Assembly: GCA_913061425.1 (NCBI GenBank)
Contig: CAJXUO010000040.1
Location: 1-8,394 of the forward strand
Direction of reading: 5' to 3'
Length of the DNA: 8,394 bases
From: an uncultured Lutibacter sp.
Lineage (GTDB): Bacteria > Bacteroidota > Bacteroidia > Flavobacteriales > Flavobacteriaceae
Shown here: positions 1-6,413 of the stretch, piece after piece
Numbering within the stretch: the first letter of the stretch is position 1
How the letters are laid out: each line of letters begins with the position of its first letter
Notes under the pieces: generated by a model
Seen by the model: the letters and a program-made list of their open reading frames with translations, nothing else
Databases searched by the model: none
Told to the model about the DNA's origin: nothing
Made by a program: the position numbers and the translations under genes

Positions 1-42
1 GTAGAGAGGTCTCGTGGGCTCGGAGATGTGTATAAGAGACAG
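1..42 (+). other. Untrimmed Illumina Nextera index and transposase adapter
   Basis: Bases 9-42 match the 34-base Nextera read-2 transposase adapter. It ends at 24-42 with the 19-base Tn5 mosaic end AGATGTGTATAAGAGACAG. Bases 1-8 (GTAGAGAG) sit where the i7 index lies in the library molecule and, from memory, equal the Nextera N707 index as written in the primer. Genomic sequence starts at base 43. This is synthetic library sequence left on a contig or read end, not a biological transposon: there is no transposase gene and no second end, and the non-mosaic part is specific to the kit. Confidence 0.97.
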
Positions 43-176
43 GGCACACCATTTCTCTTAAAAAATCTGTTGATTTCACCCAAACTTATGGATCCATATC
101 CATTCCCTAGAACAATGTCTAAAATTGTGGTTCCGCTTCTTCCTGCACCAATTATATATATTAATGTTTTTTTCAA
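43..176 (-). CDS. PAPS-dependent sulfotransferase, N-terminal fragment (3' end missing)
   Basis: Only the first 44 codons and two bases are present before the adapter cuts the gene. Residues 7-20 read YIIGAGRSGTTILD, the 5'-phosphosulfate-binding loop (GxxRSGTT, then a hydrophobic stretch) near the N terminus of sulfotransferases of the Sulfotransfer_1/Sulfotransfer_3 type. These enzymes move sulfate from PAPS to a hydroxyl or amino group of a sugar, lipid or protein; the acceptor cannot be told from this fragment. The start is called at TTG (176..174). An in-frame TAA lies directly before it (179..177), and no ATG or GTG occurs before the binding loop. The gene begins 6 nt after the cysQ stop, so the two are probably co-transcribed. 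The neighbour CysQ hydrolyses PAP, the by-product of this reaction, which supports the call. A P-loop kinase is less likely because the motif is GRSGTT rather than GxxxxGK[ST]. Confidence 0.75.
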
Positions 177-182
177 TTAACC

Positions 183-995
183 TTAATTATTTTTTTGGCC
201 TACTAAAAACCATGGGTTCAATAGATTTTCTTTATTGTATAAAAGTGACTTGCTTGTTTCTTGAGAAATAACTTCAATTCCTACAGCATTACAAATTGCT
301 TGTCCTGCAGCTGTATCCCATTCCATTGTTGGAGCAAATCTTGGATATACATCTGCATTTCCTTCAGCAACTAAACAAAACTTAAGCGAACTTCCTTTAG
401 AAACTATTTCAACCTCTTTCCCTTGATTTTTTATAGCTTCAACATAATCTAAAGTTTCTTGACTCATATGAGAACGGCTCCCAACCACTTCAACAGGATT
501 TGGGTTTTCTCCTTTCGGAAAAAGAGGTGAACACTTATCAAGTATTTCCTTTACTGAGGTTTCATGTGAATCTAATTCAACTTTATATCCTTTAAGTTTT
601 TCAACATCCGCAAAATAAATAGTTTTTACTACAGGAACATAAATTACTCCTAAAACTGGTTTTCCATTCTTAACTAACGCAATGTTTACTGTAAACTCAC
701 CATTTCTTTTGATGAATTCTTTAGTTCCATCTACAGGATCAACAATCCAGCATTTATTCCAATCTTTTCTAATTGAATAGTCAGTTTGCTTATTTTCCTC
801 ACTTATTATAGGTGTTTTTGTTGGTATCAAGTAGGAATTTATAATATGATTGGCTTTTTTATCTGCTTCGGTTAAAGGAGATTTATCATCTTTTATTTCA
901 ACATCAAAGGCTGTGTTGTAAACTTGCATTATTACTTTACCAGCCTCCAAAGAAGCTTTAATTGCAATTTCTAATTCTTTATTTATTTTTAACAT
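183..995 (-). CDS. cysQ: 3'(2'),5'-bisphosphate nucleotidase CysQ
   Basis: The enzyme hydrolyses PAP (adenosine 3',5'-bisphosphate) to AMP and phosphate, removing the by-product of PAPS-using reactions. The 270-residue protein belongs to the inositol monophosphatase superfamily. Metal-site motifs are visible: TEAD at 42-45, SEEN at 65-68 (Glu66), DPVDGT at 86-91 and WDTAAG at 226-231. The stretches DGTKEFIKRNGEFTVNIAL and GSSLKFCLVAEG are typical of CysQ rather than of inositol monophosphatases. The length is close to E. coli CysQ (about 246), with a slightly longer middle around residues 135-170. The reading frame is open to 1022, but I chose the ATG at 995. The extra nine residues (MELKKYTIG) are an out-of-frame reading of the upstream fcl remnant, and family homology begins at MLKINKELEI. 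The start lies inside the fcl remnant, so the gene was probably once translationally coupled to fcl. A sulfotransferase follows after 6 nt. Confidence 0.94.
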   Translation of the reverse strand: MLKINKELEIAIKASLEAGKVIMQVYNTAFDVEIKDDKSPLTEADKKANHIINSYLIPTKTPIISEENKQTDYSIRKDWNKCWIVDPVDGTKEFIKRNGEFTVNIALVKNGKPVLGVIYVPVVKTIYFADVEKLKGYKVELDSHETSVKEILDKCSPLFPKGENPNPVEVVGSRSHMSQETLDYVEAIKNQGKEVEIVSKGSSLKFCLVAEGNADVYPRFAPTMEWDTAAGQAICNAVGIEVISQETSKSLLYNKENLLNPWFLVGQKNN

Positions 996-1116
996 ACCAA
1001 TCGTATACTTTTTTAATTCCATTTTCTAATTCTACAGCATGATTCCAACCTAATTTATTAAGTTTTGTAACATCTGATAATTTTCTCAATGTCCCATCAG
1101 GCTTTTCTGTATTGTA
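979..1116 (-). pseudogene. fcl: Remnant of GDP-L-fucose synthase gene (C-terminal ~45 codons)
   Basis: Between the Wzz-like gene and cysQ, a frame with no start of its own encodes 45 residues ending in TAA (981..979). It begins YNTEKPDGTLRKLSDV, continues TKLNKLGW and ends with GIKKVYDWYVKNK. This matches the C terminus of GDP-L-fucose synthase (Fcl/WcaG), where [FY]DTSKPDGTPRKLxDV, LGW and a final GIxxTYxW stretch are the family signature. The full enzyme is about 310-320 residues, so roughly 85% is gone. Upstream the frame is closed by TAA at 1131..1129, and recognisable homology fades near 1116, inside the last codons of the Wzz-like gene. The remaining codons have no stop or frameshift, so the loss may be recent, or the DNA may be held by its overlap with the cysQ start. 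It is too short to be an enzyme. Confidence 0.85.
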
Positions 1117-2167
1117 TAAGATAGTTATTTATTGCAATTAAAAGAGTAATAATCAACACTAAACCTCCAAATAGAATAGAGATTTGAAACGCTTTTGAAC
1201 TATAAAAACTATATCTATTTTTTCCTGTTGGGCTAAATGAAGTAATAACATTAACAATGTTTTCACTTGTTTCTTTTTGTAATTCAATTTCTATTAAATC
1301 ATTTTTTAAACTTTTAGATACCTCAAAAAATTTAATATCATTATTATTTTGAGTGTCATCTTTAGAAAAATCAATATAGGTGCTTGTGCTTGTTGTTGAT
1401 TTTTGATTTTCAACTTCAAGTAAAGTAACTTTTTTGTATAACGACCTTAAAGAGTCTAATTCAACTATTGATTCGACTGTGGCAATTGAATCTAATTTTA
1501 AGTTTTGTAGTTGGATTCTTTTTCTTCTTTGTAAATATTTGTTTTTTTCAATATCAGCAATTACTGGTTCTTCAAGAGAGGTTAATTTATAACTATAGGA
1601 TTCAACTCTATAAATATAAAACTCTGAATCATACTTGGATGTACCAAAACCCTTAAAATCTTGAAATGTGAAATGCTTATGTACTAATGAGTCTGTTTTT
1701 TGCAAAAATGCATTAAATGCTAATATTTGTTCTTTTTCAGATTCATGTGGTGTTAAAGAAAAACTATATAATTTTGCGGCTGCTGATTTAGAAATTTTAA
1801 ATTCTTTAGCTAATGCTAATGTGTCAGCATTCATGATTAATGTGTTATAATATTCTTGTAACTCAAAAATTTGATCAATTGAATTATAATTTGGCTGAAT
1901 AATCATATCATATGAATATTTTTTAGCTGATAATTTATCTACAAAAGTTCCAACAATAGCTCCTAAAACTATTGCAATTACAAGCTTTAAAATATGCTGT
2001 CTTATAAAAATTAAAAATAGAATTAAATAATGAAATATCCCTTTAATTATTTTTCCTAAAAAATTGAAGAAATCTGTAAACACATTCCCTATTAAAGAAA
2101 ATAACTTTACTAAATCAATCTCCTCTTCTTTAACAGTAATTCGGTTTTTATACTCTTTATCGCTCAT
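1097..2167 (-). CDS. Wzz-like polysaccharide chain-length determinant, inner membrane
   Basis: The protein has 356 residues in the arrangement of polysaccharide co-polymerases (Wzz/FepE/Etk type). A short acidic N-terminal cytoplasmic tail carries EEEIDLVKLFSLIG (14-27), the usual Wzz entry motif. Hydrophobic segments follow at about 45-54 and 59-76. A long periplasmic region (about 77-325) is rich in charged residues and probably coiled-coil around 195-260, and a second membrane segment lies at about 327-349. Such proteins set the chain length of Wzy-polymerised O-antigen or capsule. I see no C-terminal tyrosine kinase domain and no clear proline-rich motif before the last membrane segment, so the assignment rests on topology and the N-terminal motif. 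It begins 4 nt after the stop of the upstream gene, suggesting translational coupling. Its last codons (LIQYRKA) are read out of frame from fcl remnant DNA, so its natural C terminus may have been replaced. Confidence 0.75.
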   Translation of the reverse strand: MSDKEYKNRITVKEEEIDLVKLFSLIGNVFTDFFNFLGKIIKGIFHYLILFLIFIRQHILKLVIAIVLGAIVGTFVDKLSAKKYSYDMIIQPNYNSIDQIFELQEYYNTLIMNADTLALAKEFKISKSAAAKLYSFSLTPHESEKEQILAFNAFLQKTDSLVHKHFTFQDFKGFGTSKYDSEFYIYRVESYSYKLTSLEEPVIADIEKNKYLQRRKRIQLQNLKLDSIATVESIVELDSLRSLYKKVTLLEVENQKSTTSTSTYIDFSKDDTQNNNDIKFFEVSKSLKNDLIEIELQKETSENIVNVITSFSPTGKNRYSFYSSKAFQISILFGGLVLIITLLIAINNYLIQYRKA

Positions 2168-2171
2168 AGTT

Positions 2172-3854
2172 TTAATTTATAAATATTTGTTCTAATATCT
2201 TTTGTGTTATTATATATGTTGGTCTAACTCCTGTTGTACCAAGTCCACCTGATGCAAGTGTACTCCCTGTTTCTAATGGGTTGTCTGAAGCATAGTATGC
2301 ATACCTAACCTTGACATTTTTAGAGATATTCCCTCTGATTTTTGATGCAGCTTGTATCGCTTTTTGATAATGAGCACCTTCCATCTCTAAACCGATTACT
2401 TTCCATGTAGAATCATGGAAAAACTCAAGTATGTCTTTATTTTGTAGAGATGTTCCAAGTACAGAAACCATTCCTCCTTCAAAAACTTCAACACCCATTC
2501 CTTCTAGGTCTTCTTTTTTCAACTCATTCTCAAATGGATAATTATCAGCAGTACCCTCAAATATATGTGAAGAAGGAATCATAATATCTCCTTTTCCCCC
2601 TTCTAAAATCCCAGCTTTCCCCATAATAGAAATAGACTCAACATTTAAGTAGTGAATTTTATCTTTTGTACAATAGTATGGCTTTAGAAGCTCATCCATT
2701 GTTTCATAAGCCTGTTCTCCAAAAGCATAATCCATTACAACGATTACAGGGCTTTCCGCTCCTTTAGAACTGGTGTTATATATGGTTTTAGTTAAATCGA
2801 TTTTTTCAGTATCGATAATTTGAACATTAATATTTGTTCCAGATGTATCTTCAAGATAATATAAACCGTTTTTTGATGCGTGAATTTTTACTTTCTTACG
2901 TAAATCAGCATTTTTATTTTCACTAAGTAATTCAAAAAGCGCAATAGCATCGTTCTCTTTTACGTGTTCTTTTAAGACTTGTGGAGCATAAATTGAATTC
3001 ATTACACTGTGCATATTAGCACTAATAATATGAATAGGCCTGCCTATTAAATTCTCTTTGTCAAGTAGTTTTTTGATGTCATTTGCCCAAATTTCTCCGT
3101 ACACATGATGTCCAATGCTTTCTCTTAAAAGTGCTGTGAAAGCAATTTCTCGCTTTTCATTATTTTTAACTTCGTTTATAGCAAGTTTTCCTAACCAATA
3201 AATTAATTGAAAAAATCTATCAGGGTTTGAGTCTGTAGTGAAATCATTATAAATATCAGAAACTTCATTAAAAGTTCTTCCTAAAATATTACCAAGATGT
3301 ACTAGTGTAACTTCACGCTCTTCTTGTGATACTTTTTTATTACTCAAAACAATTTCCTCAAGTAATACCCATTCGCGAATCATTTTCCCCTCAGCATTTA
3401 TCACAACGCGATTCATAATCTTGTGTGATTCTATAAATAAAAATGTTAGATGCGTTAGAATATCATAGATTTCTGAGCGACCACGAGTCACCTCAATATT
3501 CATTTGATCTTTATCTATTCGATAACAATTTCTACGCCTCTTAGGTGGGATAATTACTTCAAACTTTGATTTTATATACCCTTCATCTGCTGTTAAATTG
3601 ATAAATCTACATTCTTCTATTCCAAGAGGAAGTCTTTCAATAACATAGGTTAATCCGCTTAATTCAACTTTTTCTTCTGCAATGGAACCGTAAATTTCAG
3701 GACGTAAAGACAGTAAGGATTCTCGAAGCGCCTCTCCTGACACGCCCATAGGTTTGTAAAAACCTCTACTAAACAAGTGACGCATTGAGATATACAATTT
3801 TTCAATTGCAGCCGACGACTCTTGAGATCTTGTTCTTTTTTTTAGTTTTTTCAT
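2172..3854 (-). CDS. Conserved Bacteroidota protein (DUF6909-like) with nucleoside phosphorylase-like C-terminal half
   Basis: This is a 560-residue soluble protein with no signal peptide or membrane segment. I recognise it as a widespread, uncharacterised Bacteroidota family (DUF6909 from memory; not checked). The N-terminal half (about 1-270) is mostly helical in appearance, with a basic start and the patch PPKRRRNCYR at 103-112; I can give it no function. The C-terminal half (about 365-555) resembles the nucleoside phosphorylase fold. MGKAGILEGGKGDIMIPSS (411-429) looks like the glycine-rich segment of the MTAN/PNP/AMP-nucleosidase families. GLEMEGAHY (488-496) resembles their ribose-binding [DE]MEgaA motif, and YYASDNP (520-526) their late SD motif. 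A nucleoside or nucleotide ligand is therefore an inference; activity is unproven. It lies 44 nt after ctpA behind a candidate promoter, and the Wzz-like gene follows after 4 nt, suggesting shared expression with polysaccharide genes. Confidence 0.8.
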   Translation of the reverse strand: MKKLKKRTRSQESSAAIEKLYISMRHLFSRGFYKPMGVSGEALRESLLSLRPEIYGSIAEEKVELSGLTYVIERLPLGIEECRFINLTADEGYIKSKFEVIIPPKRRRNCYRIDKDQMNIEVTRGRSEIYDILTHLTFLFIESHKIMNRVVINAEGKMIREWVLLEEIVLSNKKVSQEEREVTLVHLGNILGRTFNEVSDIYNDFTTDSNPDRFFQLIYWLGKLAINEVKNNEKREIAFTALLRESIGHHVYGEIWANDIKKLLDKENLIGRPIHIISANMHSVMNSIYAPQVLKEHVKENDAIALFELLSENKNADLRKKVKIHASKNGLYYLEDTSGTNINVQIIDTEKIDLTKTIYNTSSKGAESPVIVVMDYAFGEQAYETMDELLKPYYCTKDKIHYLNVESISIMGKAGILEGGKGDIMIPSSHIFEGTADNYPFENELKKEDLEGMGVEVFEGGMVSVLGTSLQNKDILEFFHDSTWKVIGLEMEGAHYQKAIQAASKIRGNISKNVKVRYAYYASDNPLETGSTLASGGLGTTGVRPTYIITQKILEQIFIN

Positions 3855-3870
3855 AGGCTAATATAGCTTA

Positions 3871-3878
3871 CAAAGATA
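3871..3878 (-). promoter_or_regulatory. Candidate Bacteroidota -7 promoter element
   Basis: The minus strand reads TATCTTTG here, a full match to the Bacteroidota sigma-A -7 consensus TAnnTTTG. It lies in the 44-nt gap between the ctpA stop and the next start codon, 16 nt before the ATG at 3854. That would give a short leader of about 10-12 nt. The -33 element (TTTG) is weak: the best candidate at a 20-nt spacing is TTAG (3902..3899), which overlaps the ctpA stop codon. It could drive the DUF6909-like gene, the Wzz-like gene, cysQ and the sulfotransferase separately from the rfb genes. Confidence 0.45.
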
Positions 3879-3898
3879 CGTTTTATTCATTAATTATT

Positions 3899-5533
3899 CT
3901 AATTCAAAAGACTCGAGTATCTCTTTTCGTTTATCAAAATTATTTTTGATTCTTTAATAACACTATCAAAATTTAATTTCTGCTGATACTCACCTTCTTT
4001 AAAATGGTATAAATTCACAATTTTAGAGGTTAATTTTTCTAAAATCTCCGCTTTGTTTATGTCTAATGACTTTAATTTTTTAGAATGTAGTTCCTTTAAT
4101 AAATTTTGTGATGCTGAAGTAATATCTATATTTTTTTCCTGAATAGATGCTACTATTTTTTTTAATTCTATTTCAGATTTTAATTCAAATTTATCAGCGT
4201 TATTTTTTAAAAATTCTTTTAAATACAGGTACTCTTTATCGTCTAATTGAAATGTATTTGCATCAATAACTGCTGGGTTTTTATAATAATAAGCGGCAGC
4301 ATAGTCAACAAAGGCATCAGAAGATAAAAGTCTCATTGTTGCTACTGTTTTTTTAGGTTTTTCAATAATTACATCTGGAGTTATCCCTCCTCCATCATAC
4401 ACTTCCCTTCCGTTTTGAGTGGTAAATTTATGCCCTTTTCCGTTTGAAAATTTCGGCACTATTCCTGTTTCTAAATCTCTATTTGAATAATCTAACTCTT
4501 GAATACAACGGCCACTTGGCGTATAATATTTAGAAATGGTTAGTTTTAATTGAGTTCCGTAAGGTAATTTTCTGCTTCGCTGAACCAATCCTTTTCCAAA
4601 CGAACGCTCTCCTAATATGATTGCTCTGTCGTAATCTTGTAGTGCTCCTGCTAAAATTTCTGACGCAGAGGCTGAACGCTCGTCAATAAGAATTGAAATA
4701 GGAATTTCAGTATCCAATGGCGCTTTTCTCGTTTTATATGTACTGCTAAACTTGTCTAGTTTTGCACGTGTAGTAACAACAACTTTGTTTTTTGGAATAA
4801 AGAAATTAACAATATTTATAGCTTCGCCAAGTAAACCTCCAGGATTCTGTCTTACGTCAATTATTAATTTTTTCATCCCTTGAGACTTCAAATCTTCAAA
4901 TGCACTTTTTACTTCTGATGAAGCTTTTTTATTAAACTTGGCAAAAGCAATATAACCAACCTCATCATCTATCATTTTATAAAATGGCACAGGGTTTATT
5001 TCAATTGTCTCTCTTGTTATATTAAAATCTAATTCTTGATTTTGTCTTTTGACTTTAATTTTAATGACAGAATTTGGCAAGCCCTTGAGCATGCCTCTAA
5101 CAATTTCTTCAGTTTGGTCTTTTAAAATTGTATTGTCAATTTTAAAAATTTCATCTCCTACTTTTAACCCTGATTTATGTGCCGGATACTCTTTAAAAAT
5201 TTCTCTTATTTTTAAATTCCCTTTCTTATATACAATTGATGCGCCAATCCCTCCATACCTTCCTTCTGCACTAATTTTTGCATTTTCAACGCCTTGTTCG
5301 TCATAGAAACGAGTATATGGATCTAGATTTTGAAGCACATTATTTATGGCTCTACCTGTAATTTCTGCAGGATTTATTTCATCAATATAATACAGGTTTA
5401 ATTCTTTAAATAAGGTTGTATAGATTTCAATTTGTTTGGCTATTTCAAAAAAATCTGATTTATAAGAAAAAGAAATGAGTATTGCCGACAAAAGCAAAAC
5501 AACAGAAACCTTATTTTTTATGAATCTTTTCAT
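3899..5533 (-). CDS. ctpA: S41 family C-terminal processing peptidase (CtpA/Prc type), exported
   Basis: The 544-residue protease starts with a basic region and a hydrophobic stretch (about 8-23) that acts as a signal peptide or membrane anchor; there is no lipobox Cys. It should therefore act in the periplasm. The family's N-terminal helical region (about 25-85, with LDPYTRFYDEQ at 70-80) is followed by a PDZ domain (about 90-170; YGGIGASI at 93-100, SGLKVGDEIFKID at 121-133) that recognises substrate C termini. The S41 core spans about 185-395. By alignment with E. coli Prc the Ser-Lys dyad is Ser289 in RSASASEILAGALQDYDRA and Lys314 in SFGKGLVQ, with Asp300 between them, so all key residues are present. 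A charged helical tail (about 400-544) completes it, as in other Bacteroidota homologues. It starts 28 nt after rfbD on the same strand. Its substrate is unknown, and a role in polysaccharide export is only a suggestion from position. Confidence 0.93.
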   Translation of the reverse strand: MKRFIKNKVSVVLLLSAILISFSYKSDFFEIAKQIEIYTTLFKELNLYYIDEINPAEITGRAINNVLQNLDPYTRFYDEQGVENAKISAEGRYGGIGASIVYKKGNLKIREIFKEYPAHKSGLKVGDEIFKIDNTILKDQTEEIVRGMLKGLPNSVIKIKVKRQNQELDFNITRETIEINPVPFYKMIDDEVGYIAFAKFNKKASSEVKSAFEDLKSQGMKKLIIDVRQNPGGLLGEAINIVNFFIPKNKVVVTTRAKLDKFSSTYKTRKAPLDTEIPISILIDERSASASEILAGALQDYDRAIILGERSFGKGLVQRSRKLPYGTQLKLTISKYYTPSGRCIQELDYSNRDLETGIVPKFSNGKGHKFTTQNGREVYDGGGITPDVIIEKPKKTVATMRLLSSDAFVDYAAAYYYKNPAVIDANTFQLDDKEYLYLKEFLKNNADKFELKSEIELKKIVASIQEKNIDITSASQNLLKELHSKKLKSLDINKAEILEKLTSKIVNLYHFKEGEYQQKLNFDSVIKESKIILINEKRYSSLLN

Positions 5534-5542
5534 GTATTCTAT

Positions 5543-5568
5543 ACTTTAAATATAAGCGTTTTTAAAGT
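5543..5568. repeat. Perfect 8-bp inverted repeat between rfbD and ctpA
   Basis: On the plus strand ACTTTAAA (5543-5550) and TTTAAAGT (5561-5568) are exact reverse complements separated by 10 nt. The right arm covers the rfbD stop codon, and the left arm ends about 10 nt before the ctpA start. Each arm has only one G/C base, so a transcript hairpin would be weak, and there is no GC stem with a U-tract as in an intrinsic terminator. It could be a binding site for a dimeric regulator of ctpA or chance in AT-rich DNA. Confidence 0.35.
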
Positions 5569-6413
5569 TTATTTAACGCTACCCCTAAACTTTCTTTCCA
5601 ATTTGGAATTTCAATTTGAAAAGTGTCTTTAATTTTAGTGGTGTCTAAAACGCTATAAGCAGGTCTTTTTGCAGGTGTAGGATATTCTTTCGTTAAAATT
5701 GGTTTTAAATCGATTTTTATATCTCTTTGCTTAAAAATTTCTTTCGCAAAGTCATACCAGCTAATACTCCCTTTGTTTGAGTAATGGTATAAACCAAAAT
5801 CTCTTGAACTTTCCTTAATTATTTTTAACACCACATTTGCCAAATCTACAGCATACGTTGGAGTTCCAATTTGATCATTTACAACACTTAAACTATCTCT
5901 TTCTTCAGATAGTTTGAGCATTGTTTTTGTGAAATTATTTCCAAATTCTGAATATAGCCATGAAGTTCTTAAAATAAAATGCTCTTTTAAAATTAATTGA
6001 ATTTCTTTCTCTCCCTGTAATTTAGAGGCTCCATAAATACTTTTTGGATTTGGAATATCTGATTCTTTATAGGGTTGGTCATTGCTTCCATCAAATACAA
6101 AGTCAGTAGAAATATGAATTAAAATCGACTGATTTTCTTTACAAATTTCTGCTAAATTTTTTACAGCCTCTGAATTTATTTTAAAAGCCAATTCTGAATT
6201 TGATTCTGCAGTATCAACTGCCGTATAAGCAGCAGAATTAACGCAATAATCAATTGAGTTTTCAGTAAAATATAAAGTAACTAGTTTTTTATCCGTTATA
6301 TCTAAATCAGTAGCGTTCTTAAATATAAACTTTAAATTTTCAACTTTTTCAACAACTCGCTTCATGCAAGTTGCTAATTGACCGTCGCCTCCTGTTACTA
6401 AAACAGTCTTCAT
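5562..6413 (-). CDS. rfbD: dTDP-4-dehydrorhamnose reductase RfbD/RmlD
   Basis: It catalyses the last step to dTDP-L-rhamnose, the NAD(P)H-dependent reduction of dTDP-4-dehydro-L-rhamnose. The 283-residue protein is an extended short-chain dehydrogenase. It has the N-terminal nucleotide-binding glycine motif TGGDGQLA (7-14), NSAAYTAVDTAE (59-70), the STDFVFDG segment (102-109), and the catalytic YxxxK as YGASK (Tyr127, Lys131). RTSWLYSEFGNNF and the late RPAYSVLDTTK are typical of RmlD. The length is normal for the family. I chose the ATG at 6413 rather than the in-frame TTG at 6422, because it overlaps the rfbC stop as ATGA and places the usual MKTVLVTGG at the N terminus. It is the last gene of the rfbB-A-C-D operon. 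Confidence 0.95.
   Translation of the reverse strand: MKTVLVTGGDGQLATCMKRVVEKVENLKFIFKNATDLDITDKKLVTLYFTENSIDYCVNSAAYTAVDTAESNSELAFKINSEAVKNLAEICKENQSILIHISTDFVFDGSNDQPYKESDIPNPKSIYGASKLQGEKEIQLILKEHFILRTSWLYSEFGNNFTKTMLKLSEERDSLSVVNDQIGTPTYAVDLANVVLKIIKESSRDFGLYHYSNKGSISWYDFAKEIFKQRDIKIDLKPILTKEYPTPAKRPAYSVLDTTKIKDTFQIEIPNWKESLGVALNKL

Noticed and set aside
24..42. Tn5-type mosaic end suggesting a transposon
   Set aside because: It is directly attached to the kit-specific Nextera adapter and index at the sequence edge, with no transposase gene or second end, so it is synthetic.
996..1022. Longer cysQ start giving nine extra N-terminal residues
   Set aside because: These codons are an out-of-frame reading of the fcl remnant, and CysQ homology begins at the ATG at 995.
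1468..1850. Two plus-strand open frames of about 60 codons
   Set aside because: They are antisense to the Wzz-like gene and show no recognisable protein motif.
5049..5306. Plus-strand open frame of 85 codons
   Set aside because: It is antisense to the PDZ region of ctpA, where homology on the minus strand is clear.
5534..5561. Intrinsic terminator between rfbD and ctpA
   Set aside because: The inverted repeat there is almost all A/T and is not followed by a proper U-tract, so it is not convincing as a terminator.
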